Shown here: piece by piece, positions 1 through 11,540 of the stretch
Layout: each line of letters opens with the position of its first letter
How positions within the stretch are numbered: the first letter of the stretch is position 1
Source: Acanthacorydalis orientalis
Taxonomy: Eukaryota > Arthropoda > Insecta > Megaloptera > Corydalidae
Assembly: GCA_034766995.1 (NCBI GenBank)
Contig: CM068315.1
Span: 42,128,818 to 42,192,817 of the forward strand
Length of the DNA stretch: 64,000 nt
Reading direction: 5' to 3'
Made by a program: the position numbers and the translations under genes
Notes under the pieces: model-generated
Database searches by the model: none
What the model saw: only the letters and a program-made list of their open reading frames with translations
Told to the model about the DNA's origin: nothing

Positions 1-287
1 TGGAATTCAACAATATTCAATTAAATTCTAATTTGTAAATTCAACATCCTAACACGTGTGCTTGCGACTAGAACAGTTTAGAAATATATTAGTGATCTCA
101 TGAATTGGGGTTTTAAATAAATAATTGAGTCTTTTTCTTGGTCCCTTGACAGGACTGCATCTCGTAGTTCAGCGAGCAAAGCTCATAAATACCCACCACT
201 ACGGCATTCTACTGGCTTTTCAGTAATATTTTCTAACAATAAAAAATATGTTGAAATACATTAAATGAATGTATAAATAATTTCACA

Positions 288-290
<3 letters not shown>

Positions 291-332
<42 letters not shown>
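291..332. repeat. (TA)n microsatellite
   Basis: About 21 units; it sits at the same place in unit 1 of the tandem duplication as the next array does in unit 2. Confidence 0.97.
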
Positions 333-337
<5 letters not shown>

Positions 338-663
338 ACTTTCAATTAAAATCAATTAATGTGAATGAAAAACAAAATACATAATTAAAAGTGAAACAAG
401 AAAATATCTTAAATAGATTAGTGGTTTGGTTTTCAATAAGTGTGTAGCAATTTTTATGTTCCTCCGACAAGATCGCATTTTATAATTCAGTCAACAAAGA
501 TCTAAAATGCTCACGAAGACATATCTCTAATTGATCTTTCAGTAATGTTGGTTGGTTGATTATTTGGGGCTCATGGACGGGTCGACAACTAAGGTTTCAC
601 AATGATTTTTGCAATATATTTCTTATGAAATACATTCAGTGAATATATAAATAATTCCATAAA

Positions 664-665
<2 letters not shown>

Positions 666-712
<47 letters not shown>
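666..712. repeat. (TA)n microsatellite
   Basis: About 23 perfect units inside unit 2 of the tandem duplication. Confidence 0.97.
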
Positions 713-713
<1 letters not shown>

Positions 714-999
714 CTTTCTACTAAAAACTAAAATTAATATGGAAAACAATGCAATAAAGCAATCATCACAAAATAAATACTTAAAATGAAATAAGAAAAA
801 TAGTTTGAATACATACACATTTTTTCACTTACAAAAATATTTTCATTCGCAACAACAATTTCGTTAAAATTATTTCAGTTCATATTTCATTAACATAAAA
901 TATATATTTTATAATATATTTCGATGTTTTCGCCTAATTTTCTTATAATTAAATTGTTGAAACGAGGTGAATGTAATGAGTGTTTGTTCAGCCACAAGC

Positions 1000-1262
1000 T
1001 ATTCCAATTAAAGTATTCACGCATGATGGTGACTCGTCATACTTTTAAGACACATTGATCAGATTGCCAAACGATCTGTAGGCGTCTGAATTATTTGCAT
1101 GTGTCTATGTATTATTAGGCCTATGCGTAACTCAATGCGACCTTCGTGAATAGATTTTGAATAGCAAATACCATTTACCATCGGGTAAAGAACGGTATCG
1201 CCTTGTTCAGAATTTTATATAGGACAATGCAGTTTAATTACGGCCCTCTATCGGGTGTTAAT
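1000..1262. promoter_or_regulatory. GC-richer unique island, possible enhancer or conserved non-coding element
   Basis: Base composition changes clearly from the surrounding AT-rich sequence and no low-complexity runs are present. It contains a perfect octamer ATTTGCAT (1093-1100), the classical POU-domain site, and a TTAATTACGG homeodomain-like stretch near 1236. All frames are interrupted by stops, so it is not an exon of any size. The regulatory role is inference only. Confidence 0.3.
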
Positions 1263-2189
1263 GCTTGTTGATTTACTTGACTAACTTATTTTGACGATAA
1301 AATACGTCAAAAACAATGAAGCAATATTTGAAAGAAAATAAAATGTTATTACTATTCAAGTTTATAAAAACGTTCAATTTAAACTCGATAGAATGTTTTA
1401 GATGGAGAAATTCAGTAGTCTTTAAGAAGTGGGTGGGATAAGGTTATAAGAAGTATAGATGTAATAAATATAGACTGATAATTTCATTCTGAAAATTATA
1501 TGTGAAAGATTAAGAGATGCAAATATTTTTTCATCAATATCTTACAGAATAAACTAGTAAGGATGAAAATGCGAAATGTAATATTTATGAATAATTATTA
1601 TGTTTTAGAAATATATTGAAAATTGTAGTTAGTACATAAAAGATTGATAAGAACAAATATAATATCTTTTAATGAGTTAAAATAGTTACAAATTCAATAG
1701 TACCTCAGAAACAATATATTTTATGTTGATAAGCGAGATGAAGATTTAACATATTGTTAAAGTCAAATTCTGATTTCTACCTTAAGTAAACAATTTGTTC
1801 CGGTAATGCTATATTTATTCATTTTTGTCTTATAGAGATATTACCTGCATATTACAGTAAAAAACGATGGAATTGTACTTAATAATGAAAACCTATAAAA
1901 CTATCCTTTATAATTAGTTATTCGATTTTATTTTTTGATCTTCCATTCGAAAAAAGTATACGAAGTTTCTCATGGTAGTATCAGTATAAATTTATTATAA
2001 CTGAAAAATTAATAATATTAATAATATTCTGAATTAATTGAGATATATTGAGATATTTCTGAATTAATTATTCAGAAATATCTTATGTAAAATGAAAAGG
2101 CTTAATCGGACTGAAGACTTATCAGATCACTGTATTTAAGAAAATATTCGTTTATTATAAATAAAAAAGAACACGTAGAAAATAGATAT
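1263..2189. other. Unique AT-rich sequence, no gene
   Basis: No ORF of note. The only structure is a near-perfect hairpin at about 2048-2083, with arms GAGATATTTCTGAA and TTCAGAAATATCTT around a short AT loop. Confidence 0.6.
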
Positions 2190-2390
2190 TTTAAATTGTA
2201 AATGAATTCAACAAACAATTATGAAAAAAATGTTTCTCGAAAATTATTTTTTTTTCATTCCAGAAACCATAAAAGAAGTTTTCTGATTAAAAATGTTCAA
2301 TAAATGATTACTAAACATTTTTGATTGTTGCTTATGCGCATTTCGATACCGAAACCATCATCCTCATAGCCGTATGGTGACGAAAAGTCT
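2190..2390. repeat. PAL1 palindromic MITE, left arm only
   Basis: Contains AAAATGTTCAATAAATGATT followed by ATTTTTGATTGTTGCTTATG and an ATCATCCTCA stretch, in the order seen in left arms of the family. No matching right arm follows. Confidence 0.65.
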
Positions 2391-3544
2391 TGTAGTTTAC
2401 CATGGTAACTACTTGAAAGTATCCATTACTACTACATACTAATTACATTCGTTAATTTCTGTTTTGTGCGACTTAATTATTAACTCTCTAGAAAACGAAG
2501 AAAGAAAAGGGCGTGAAATTAAAATGGTTTCATCTTGTAATTGTTTGCGGACATCAAACACTCTAGTCAAAGAATAAACAATAGAAAGATTTAGAAAATT
2601 GTAAAAAAACATTCAATGTATTCAAATAATAAATGTATTTATCATGTCTCTGTACTAGGTAGGTTACAAGCTATTCGCTTGCATTGTATATCTGTTTTCA
2701 TCCGACATGTCACGTGTACTCGCTCCATTGAAATATTTTTAAAGACACATGATTGCTCACAACTACAAAACAACAATTTTGTTGCGAGTCTGTAATAGGT
2801 AGAACAACCTTTACGTGTTTCTTTTTTTAGTTGCGAATTTATTCATAAGGATGTAGATGTCAAAATCCATTCCTAGAAATACGTATTTGTATCGATCATA
2901 ATTTGTAAAATAAACAAAGAGCATACCTTCTGTACAAATTGACCAAAAAACGACAAAATGTTAAATATCACATTTTTTTAGTAAGGTCAAAAAAATTAGT
3001 ATTGTTTTATTTTATTCTGCAGTTATGCTGAAAATTCCAAGAAGTGTATTGTAAACGCTGGTCAGTGTTTGAGGTAGACAATCACGAGTTGTTTTTAAAT
3101 ACTGGATTATGAAACTCGATAAAATGTATTATCATTGTATATACAAAAAAAAAATAAGTAGAATAATTGTGAAATAATATGGAACTATAATAGACAAGAT
3201 TCGTCTGTTAGTAAAATGGATCGGTATATTTGTAGTAGTTAAGAAATTATTTTAAAGTAATTGCAGTTATTAGAATTATTTACACGTATTACAAATTCTT
3301 CTTTCATACAATCATTTTATAACGTAATCATCATGCTTTTATTTTTATATACTAAGTGAATTTATAAATTATATTATTATTCACAACATATATAAACTAG
3401 AACAAAAACAAAACTAAACAGAATAAAAAAAAAGTATCCTAAAACAAATTATCATTTTGGATATATACTTTTAATCGAATTTTAAATAATATAGAAAAAA
3501 TGTATAAGCAGAAGTGGAAAAAAACACAAACTTGCAAAGAAACA
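2391..3544. other. Unique AT-rich sequence, no gene
   Basis: No recognisable ORF, repeat or RNA gene. Slightly GC-richer between about 2640 and 2830, without an open frame. Confidence 0.5.
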
Positions 3545-3805
3545 TTTATGTTCACAAATAAATAATTCTATCGCCTTATAAACCCCCAAAAAATTTTTGA
3601 TCAAAAATGTTTAACGTCTACTGATCATTTTTGATTATTACTTATACGCATTTTTATGATATCGCCTTCAAACCGTTATGGTAAAGAAAATTTTGATGAA
3701 AGGATTTGTCTGTGCCTAATCACTATTGGACATTTTTGACCGAGAAAAAAATGTGTTGTTTATAGCATGAGAGAAAAATTCATTTGTGAAAACATTGACC
3801 AATAT
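3545..3805. repeat. PAL1 palindromic MITE, both arms, centre deleted
   Basis: The left arm has TGATCATTTTTGATTATTAC near 3621 and is preceded by TTTTTGATCAAAAATG. The right arm resumes at about 3716 with ATTGGACATTTTTGACCGAG and ends near a TTCATTTGTGAAAACATT outer segment. Confidence 0.65.
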
Positions 3806-4270
3806 GTTATCATACATGATGGATAACAGATCCGTTTTAAAATAAATTCTATCATTCTATTCCTTTCTTTCCTTTTTCTAAAACAACTTATCGTTTTTCA
3901 ATTAAATTTCAAGTAAAAAATAGCAATATTCACACAAACAAGACAAATCAATCATTGAGGAAAGTCGCTGATGTGTTTGAGTTGAAAAATTTAAACACTC
4001 TTTTGTAACAATTTTGAAAACAAGCACCTCTTGATTAAATTCCAAAAACAAAGGATGCACTCAGAAGGTCACCTTAAAAATAAAGTTATAAAATTTATGA
4101 AGTTTATCTAAATTTTACCGACAAATTAGGCCACTGGGTCATACTAAGTTTTTTTCATATACTGATTAAAAAAATACATGTGACCAAGGGCATGTAACGA
4201 GTACGTGCATAGTTTACTGATATATAATGAAAAATCTTTGAATCAATCAAGGTTAAGATGTAGATGTACT
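3806..4270. other. Unique AT-rich sequence, no gene
   Basis: Nothing recognisable on either strand. Confidence 0.5.
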
Positions 4271-4280
4271 TTGCATACAT

Positions 4281-4337
4281 AGACACACACACACATACAT
4301 ACATACATACATACATATATACATGCATATATATACA

Positions 4338-4384
<47 letters not shown>
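4281..4384. repeat. Compound microsatellite (AC)n-(CATA)n-(TA)n
   Basis: An AC run, then CATA units, then two GCATATATATACAT-like units, then about 23 TA units. Confidence 0.95.
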
Positions 4385-4386
<2 letters not shown>

Positions 4387-4737
4387 CTATGTATAACAGA
4401 AGGATGTGATCATTGTATAAGGTCATATGTTTTTTTTAATTGACCTTAATTATTATATAAAAATAAAGTATTACATATGAAGTGACAGATATGAATTTTT
4501 ATAATTATTAAAACCTGAATAATCAATTTTTTTGTAAATCTCTAGAGAAAAACATTATTCTAATTACATAATACAGTAAAGTGTTGTTTCAACAAGCCGA
4601 TCGTTTTACTTTTAATTAATTTATACAAATAAACTGTATTTTATGTTTGTCGCCATGAAAATAATCAAATACTCTTCTTTTTTCATTTACAATAAATATT
4701 TGTAGAAAATTAAATTTATGTTCTGTTATACATACAT

Positions 4738-4740
<3 letters not shown>

Positions 4741-4798
<58 letters not shown>
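4741..4798. repeat. (TA)n microsatellite
   Basis: 29 uninterrupted AT units. Confidence 0.97.
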
Positions 4799-4800
<2 letters not shown>

Positions 4801-5370
4801 TGTTTAAAAAAAATAATAAATTGAAACTGTTTACCGTACTTCATACATGACTCAGTTTCTACTGACCTTGTAGGTACTGACTATCTTTAAGTTACTATTT
4901 TAAGAGATCCGTGCGTAAATCAGTTTTACTAGGTTTCTATTTATAATTCACATTTTTTTCTAGATATATCAATCGTTAAGAATGTTACTTTTGAAGAAAA
5001 ACAGAATAACACTTATTTGATAATAGAATATTCTTAACATATCATTAATAAATATTTGATAACTTTATAAATTCCTGGTTGCTTTTTGTTTAAAGTTTTA
5101 TGTATACAACATCCAAGATACAAACATTAATTAACAAGTTTAATTTTAAGTTTCATGGCTGTTAAGAAAGTGCATGTTCATTAACGATCATGCCTAAGTT
5201 TTTTTTTTTATTATATATTACAATAGTTAATGTGCATCGTATTAGATGTCTATTGTTCGTGCAAAGATTTTTATTTTGTCACACTACTTTAATATACATT
5301 AAAAATAATTAGGTTTTTATAACTTAGGTACTAATATATTTTTCAATGACCTATATAGAAGGATTATAGA
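4799..5370. other. Unique AT-rich sequence, no gene
   Basis: No open frame or repeat recognised. Confidence 0.5.
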
Positions 5371-5371
5371 C

Positions 5372-5377
5372 ACAAAA

Positions 5378-5464
<87 letters not shown>
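5372..5464. repeat. (CA)n-(TA)n microsatellite abutting a mariner end
   Basis: A short CA run leads into about 39 TA units. The array stops exactly where the mariner inverted repeat TTAGGTGTAC begins. Confidence 0.95.
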
Positions 5465-5468
<4 letters not shown>

Positions 5469-6727
5469 GTGTACAAATTAACTCGACGCCTTTAAACTGA
5501 ATCAATCATAACTCTGTTTTAAATTAAAATATTTTCTTGTCGTTTTAGGATTTTTAAGTTCCAACTTTAATTTTTAAAAAGACTATATATCTTAGCAAAG
5601 CAGCTGGCATAACCTCACAAAACAGTACTGAATACAATGGTATCCGAAAAGCGACATATTAAGCGTTGCATACTTTTCGCAGTCCAGTTGAAAAAAATGC
5701 TGCCAAAGATGAGCGTTGATTTTTTAAGCTTCGGGGGAAGGTGTTGTGACGCATAAAATATGCAAAAAAAGGTTTAAAGGTTTCGGAGGGGTGTTTTTGT
5801 TCTTTCCGATCAAAAATGTTTCGGACAACCGAAACAAAATTAGAGCGAGAAGATTGAGCAACTGTTAAGTGAAAACTCCGATCAGACTGAACAGGAACTC
5901 GCTCAACAACTCGGAGTTACTCGGCACGCAATCTCCTATCATCTACATGGGCTGAGCAAACTTCAATAGCTAGATCGATGGATTCCACATAAGCTAAGCG
6001 CAAAAAGCGCAAAGAAAGAAGATGCGATACGGCTAAGCTCTTGCTCACAAAATTCAAAAGAAAAGATTTTTTGCATAAAATCATAACCGGGAATGAAAAA
6101 TGGGTTTTGTACGGCAATCCTAAGCGCCGAAAATCGTGGTTTACGCCCCGTGAACCATCGGCATCGTCCTCGAAACCAATTATTCACGCCAAAAAAAGTG
6201 TTAGTGTATTTGGTGGTGTATTATGTGTGTGATGTATTATGAGTTGCTCGAACCTGGTTAGACTATAAATTCAGAGCGTTACCAACGTCTCATCCGTTTG
6301 GGTGACGAATTAGAGAGAAAAATACCTTTCACTAGCGTGGGAACGAGACAAGTCGTTTTGGAGCACAACAACGCTCCGTCTAGGATCGCGAAAGGGGCCA
6401 AAGATGTTATTTGTTCGTTGAGCTGGTAAGTTCTTCTTTAAGTGGCGTATTCACCGGAATTAATCCCATCAGATTATCACCTGTTCCGATAGCTCCAGCA
6501 TTACCTGGCTGATATCCATTTTTAAATAATGTATGATGTTCGAAAATGTATTGACAACTTCATCGACTTAAAGCCACCATCTTTTTTTCTAACAGGGATT
6601 CCTTAGTTCCCCAACAGATGGAGCAAAACTATATAAAGTAATAAGATATATTTTGTGAATTGAAATGTATTCCATTTTTCCATAAATAAACATTATTTTT
6701 TATTAAAAAGGCAACTAATTAATTTGT

Positions 6728-6732
<5 letters not shown>
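5465..6732 (+). mobile_element. Mos1-like mariner (family A), near full length, dead
   Basis: The left inverted repeat starts TTAGGTGTACAAATTAACTC and is preceded by TA. The right end, AACTAATTAATTTGTACAC, is its imperfect reverse complement and runs into a (CA)n/(TA)n array. The length is about 1.27 kb, against about 1.29 kb known for Mos1. The terminal GGTGTACAA is shared with Mos1-type ends from memory of the family. Two shorter derivatives with the same ends lie at 15342-15867 and 20698-21195. The element cannot move itself because its transposase is broken by stops and frameshifts. Confidence 0.88.
5637..6663 (+). pseudogene. Mos1-like mariner transposase remnant (family A)
   Basis: Translation across shifting frames follows the order of a mauritiana-subfamily mariner transposase. 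It has an N-terminus MVSEKRHIKRC, a helix-turn-helix stretch LSENSDQTEQELAQQLGV near 5865-5920, then a catalytic-domain block LLTKFKRKDFLHKIITG followed by NEKWVLYGNPKRRKSW around 6040-6140. A GINPI-like stretch and a C-terminal PNRWSK block lie near 6600-6630. The first catalytic Asp, expected in the TGDEKW motif, reads Asn here (TGNEKW). The second, in the LHDNAPSH-type motif, reads HNNAPS. There are several in-frame stops and at least three frameshifts. The protein would be about 340 residues if intact. The longest surviving open piece is 6041-6232. Start chosen at the first Met that matches the family N-terminus. Confidence 0.85.
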
Positions 6733-6766
<34 letters not shown>

Positions 6767-6767
6767 A
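6728..6767. repeat. (CA)n-(TA)n microsatellite at the right end of mariner A
   Basis: The CA run grows directly out of the last bases of the mariner inverted repeat (GTACAC), then switches to TA. Confidence 0.93.
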
Positions 6768-6779
6768 ACATATATAGGA

Positions 6780-7250
6780 AGGTAGTAATCACTTAGTACA
6801 ATGTCCAAGGAATACGAAGGTTAATTCATCTTCTTTTTTATCAATGAGCGGTTTCATACAAGCGTCTGAAGCGTCGCAAAATGTGGTTCTACAACGGGAA
6901 ATACATTCCTGTCCTTACTTCCATTCATGCAGAGTCCATATGAATGTATGTATTGACTAATTTGAATCCAGCTTTTTATAACCAATTTAATCCACATTTT
7001 GTAGTACCATAAATGATCGTGTAAAACCGTTTAAAGACTCAATTTTGTTACAAGTTTATCACGCAGGGTGAACGCTTGCGTTATTGTACAGGTATAGTAA
7101 AGAACGGTTTTCACTTGAACATTTCAAGAACCATAAAATACAGCTCCACATTATTGAACACAATGCTGTTAGTAAGTCTTTTCATGGAGAATCCATATGA
7201 ATATATCTATTGTTTGTAGCCATGGAACTACATTTTGAAAGTTTAAAGTG
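6780..7250. repeat. Two imperfect direct copies of a non-coding unit (about 280 bp apart)
   Basis: Segments at about 6905-7010 and 7140-7240 both contain a CCATATGAAT(G/A)TAT-(G/C)TATTG block, followed by a block ending in CCACATTTTGTAG / CTACATTTTGAAAG. The flanks GGTTTCATAC and GGTTTTCACTTG are also alike. There is no open frame. The origin is not recognised. Confidence 0.4.
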
Positions 7251-7268
7251 TATATATATATATATATA
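7251..7268. repeat. (TA)n microsatellite, short
   Basis: Nine units. Confidence 0.9.
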
Positions 7269-8130
7269 AACAAAAATTCTTGAAATGAAATTATTTGTAC
7301 ACATAATAAGATCTTGTAAAATGTAGTTACGAATGTCATTACTTAATCAATGTAACCTCCCGCATGTTCATTATTTTTCATCGTATCTTATGTATTTTTG
7401 CACAAACGACAACAATAAATTTATATTTCTTTATAATACTTGCATATTGTTTTCTTAATAAACATTATTTTGAAAAGAACAAGGACATCTACTACAATTT
7501 ATAGAATATTTTAAAGACATATTTAGAATTTTCCTTGAAAAAATAAATTTAATTACCTACTTGTATATATATATATATATATAATGCGTTTATATTATGT
7601 ATACACAAACAAGACTTTATAGAAAAAATCTTCGAATGATTTGCATAATGTTCAATAATTGTTAAGTTTTTCAAAATAACATACTATTTTTTACTTCAGT
7701 ATCTTAGAACTCATTTTATGAAATATTCTTAGAATTTAAAACGATTTAAGTCTATATTTGGGCAAGAAAATCAAATATTTCTTATATTTATTTTGTATAA
7801 TTTTATGAAACTAATCACTGGATTCCGGAGAAGTTCCATTAATTACTGATTTAATTATTATAAAATTAATAGAAAAAATTATATATTATAAATAGCATTT
7901 ACGTTATATAAGAATTACTAGAAGAACAACAATTGGTATAATCAATGTTCAGTAGAGAGCTCTTTATTTTTACACGTTGCTGGGTCACGTTTGTTGAAAG
8001 ACAAAGCAACGGTAATTTAAATACGAAGAAGGAAATCCGGTTGAATGTTTTCAGTGTACTTTATATTGATAACATTTCTTTTTGTTTTTACATTTGAAAT
8101 GATTTAATAATAAAGTTTCGCAAATGGATT
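7269..8130. other. Unique AT-rich sequence, no gene
   Basis: Includes a short (TA)n at about 7564-7582. No ORF, RNA gene or repeat otherwise recognised. Confidence 0.5.
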
Positions 8131-8132
8131 GT

Positions 8133-8450
8133 TTTTTTAAATCACAAACAAATGTCATAATCAAAAATGTCTAATAATTATTGATCATTTTTAATTGTTG
8201 TTTATGCGTAGTTCTATGATGATGCCGTGTCATTCTCAAAAAACCATTCTATAAAAAATATATTTGAAAGAAATGCAAAGATTGTAAAGAAGATTTACGA
8301 TTTTTATATGATGGGATCGTCACTGAAATATGCATAAACAATAATCAAAAATGATGAATAATTATTTACGGAAATATTTAATCAAATTTTTTGTGGTTTG
8401 GGACGAAAAAGTTAATTCGAGAAAGTGAATTTGCCCACAATTTCATAACT
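8133..8450. repeat. PAL1 palindromic MITE, both arms
   Basis: The left arm carries ATTGATCATTTTTAATTGTT near 8190. The right arm, near 8335-8365, carries AACAATAATCAAAAATGAT and then TTTTTTGTGGTTTGGGACG and the outer GAGAAAGTGAATTTG block. The middle third is diverged. Confidence 0.75.
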
Positions 8451-8689
8451 TGTCTAAATTCTACTTCTTTTAATCTTCGTATGTCGATGGCAATATCTCA
8501 AGTCTACAATTTAGTTTCGTCTTTCTTTAAATAAAATATATTTTTAAGAATTTTATAAAATAATTCATCGACTATTAAAATTTTATAAAATCTATTTTAC
8601 AAAAAATGATCAATGAATGATTACCAATCATATATTGTACATTATATGAAAATGAAATTGTTCAAATAAATTGTTATTAATTATTTTTT

Positions 8690-8890
8690 ACATATTTTGA
8701 TCAGTAAAAGATAAATGTATTCAATAAATGATTATTCATCATTTATCGGATATCTTTGATTGACGAAAAATAAAAATATGAGATAAAGAAAACGAACAAA
8801 AGTGATCACAAATTTGTGATCTGTAGGATGAAAGAATAACTTATTTGTTGAAAGCGAATTTATTCGCAATGCCAAAACTGCATTATGACT
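8690..8890. repeat. PAL1 palindromic MITE, degenerate
   Basis: Has TTGATCAGTAAAAGATAAAT and TTCAATAAATGATTATTCAT, and a well-kept outer right end GTGATCTGTAGGATG...GCCAAAACTG at about 8818-8880. Confidence 0.5.
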
Positions 8891-11257
8891 AAATAATGGT
8901 TTATACAGTCATCTAAAACTGATTAATTTATTTTTCGAAAAATTAACTTTTTTCATATATTACTTTTATTTAAATACAAATGATAAGAGAGGAAGTTAGA
9001 GAGCAAATTTTTCTATTTTTTTAAATTTGAATATAAACAATTTACAGTAAGTTACACAAGTATTTCATATCTAAATTTTGTATAAATATTAAAGCTTACA
9101 GAAAATCCATTGTTTATTTTTCCGTTGGAATTTTTCTTATCTTTTTCATTATAAACATACAAACTCAATGTAAATTATTTTTTATATATCATGTGTGATA
9201 CAGTTTTAATCAAATAAAACCCAAACATGACGCAACTGATAAAGAAAAATAAAATAATATTAATTCTAATACTTTCACCATCAAATAATAACTTTTGAAC
9301 ACATTTAATAATGAAGAATAGGTAACAAGTTAAAGCATTTACATTGTCTTTCATTAGAATTTTTAACTAATGTTTAGAATGTTCTTGCATAAAATCCTGA
9401 ATATTCTTATATAAAATACGTTATACAAAAATATAACAAATATTTAACTCATAGCACTAACATTTGAAAGGTGGTAATTGTGGTCTTTTATCTCTATTTA
9501 AATATCATTTCATCTCTTGTCTCTACTTGTAATCATTTAATATCATTTCTTTACGTTTAATTGCTTTATTTGTCACTTATTTAAATATGAATGTAATATA
9601 CGAAACGAATTACCGGTACAATATAAATCGGTCGGCGAATTATATTCTTTTTTATTTTTTTATTTTCTCGCCTATTCGTTCTCTTATCTAAAAAAATCGA
9701 TAATTATTCTTACTCGAACAAATACGATTAACAACAATTTAAAATGTTTATAACGTAAAGATTGGGTTTGAAATTTAAATACAGGTTCTGAACAGTGACA
9801 TGTCGTGGCGAAAAGTCGCCAGCAAATTAAAGAATGTCGAATGCAAAGACCGTAGTCGATTGTAAAAAATACATTAATAATTCAGTACCAGTTTGTCGAA
9901 TTCTTGTAAGAGACCTGTCCGAACTAACAGAATGAAATAATTCATATATACGCACAGTGAATTCTATTTAAATTCGCACAACGTATTTTACAAATAAGTT
10001 CTCATAATAATCATAATAAATAATAAATTAACAAAAAATCAGTGTAAACTTAATCAATTGTATAATTTCAAACAAATTTACAAAATTAATTTGCATTTTT
10101 TTTATGTTATCCTGATTGTCTTCGTCCTGTTTTCCACTATTCAGATTCGGTACGTACAAAATAAATTTATGAGAACCTTTTGTATTTGTAAAATAACCTC
10201 TAATAACTTATAAATACTGAAATAATAGAACAATGAAACAACTAATCTGAATAAATTTTTCTACCTATGAATACAATTACAAAATCTATGATTTTAAATT
10301 ATATGATATTTTTGTTCACACGAATATTTAATTTTGCGTATTTTATATGAAAATAATACAACTACTGTCTTTTACCAGTAAAAAGAAACTGTTGTATTTT
10401 CACATTAACTTAAAAAAAATAGCCTGTTTATTATGATTTTTTTAAGTCAATTTATACTAAAAGTACAAATCAATCATCTTTACTAAGTTTTCTGTTGAAT
10501 TTTAATCAACAATTATTATTATTATTACGGATATATATATATATGCATAAAATGTACTAAATAATACATATTGTTACTGGTGATACAAAAAATACTAATA
10601 GTAACATCCATTTAAAAATGAATATAAAATAAAAATGAATATACAGAAAAAACTTAACATGAATGATTGAACAACTGTTCTATATGACTTGAAGTCTGCT
10701 AGCCATTATTCTTTTTTCTTTTTTTAAAAAAACTTAAGAATGAATGGTTGCGTACTATAATAAATTTACAATCTGCAAATAAAAAACTAACAATAAAATG
10801 GAAATACAGCAACACTAAACAAATGACATTAGATGTCAACGCGATATGACAAACTGCATGTATGGCCTCAAATAATGTGCAAACATTTACAGACTGGCAA
10901 CAAACACAGCTGTATAGTAAAAAAAATATTGCAAAAACGTAGTGCATATGGACGTTTATTGTTTATACACAGAACGAAATGAAATATTTAATATTGAACT
11001 ATGAAGAAAATAAACGAATTGTGTATAATTTTATCTTGTTAAAATTAAAAATATACTATTTTCTGTATTGCCAACTTAAAATATCAAAAAGTTTAAAATA
11101 TCAACAGTTCAAATGCTACAAAATCATACATAAAATAACGGCACTAAAAATATAAAAATTAAAAAAAAAAGCAGTTTGATCAAATGTCATTGCAAAGTAA
11201 ATACCATTTTTATAAAAAAAATCCTCACCAATTCTAAAGAATATCTCTCTCTAACTA

Positions 11258-11262
<5 letters not shown>
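8891..11262. other. Long AT-rich stretch without recognisable genes
   Basis: About 2.4 kb, with several poly-A and poly-T runs and a short (TA)n near 10532. A weak exon-like patch at 9796-9870 is listed separately. The open frame at 10699-10947 on the minus strand has no recognisable domain and looks like a chance frame. Confidence 0.5.
9796..9870 (+). other. Exon-like patch
   Basis: It follows TTTAAATACAG, a possible splice acceptor at low stringency. The frame starting with the next base reads VLNSDMSWRKVASKLKNV and a few more residues, then a stop (TAA) near 9866. Codons look less AT-driven than the flanks. There is no family match that I recognise. It could be a terminal coding exon, a UTR piece or chance. 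Confidence 0.15.

Positions 11263-11322
<60 letters not shown>
11263..11322. repeat. (TA)n microsatellite
   Basis: About 29 units. Confidence 0.97.
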
Positions 11323-11325
<3 letters not shown>

Positions 11326-11447
11326 TATGATTGAAATTATTTATTTTTTGGTAGTTCTTTCATTTAAAAAAGCAGAAAAGGAATAAATAATGTAGTTTAT
11401 GAATGACAATTTAATATTTCCTATTTTGTTTGTTTTATAAAAAAGAA

Positions 11448-11540
11448 TATATGAGGTTTGTTTAAAAAGTAATCGAACAGATGTCGCAATGAGCGTACTA
11501 GCCAACTTTATAGATAACTCTCGGGTTTTAACAGTTATAG
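11448..11540 (+). mobile_element. Mariner-like terminal fragment
   Basis: Begins ATATGAGGTTTGTTTAAAAA followed by GTAATCG, which has the form of a mariner inverted repeat. The following roughly 60 bases are GC-richer than the flanks and have no open frame. No matching right end was found, so this is a lone end. Confidence 0.4.

Larger units (their letters stand above)
112..820. repeat. Diverged tandem duplication (two units, about 320 and 390 bp)
   Basis: Unit 1 (about 112-425) and unit 2 (about 440-820) share the same order of blocks. Both have a block around TTCAGCGAGCAAAG / TTCAGTCAACAAAG, then CTTTTCAGTAATATT / CTTTCAGTAATGTT, then a GAAATACATT...ATATAAATAATT block, a long (TA)n, and TAACTTTC...AATTAA after it. 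Unit 2 carries roughly 50 extra bases around 545-600. Substitutions are frequent, so the duplication is old. No coding potential is seen in either unit. Confidence 0.7.

Noticed and set aside
2048..2083. Short perfect hairpin as a microRNA candidate
   Set aside because: The stem is only about 14 bp and very AT-rich; such hairpins are expected by chance in this composition.
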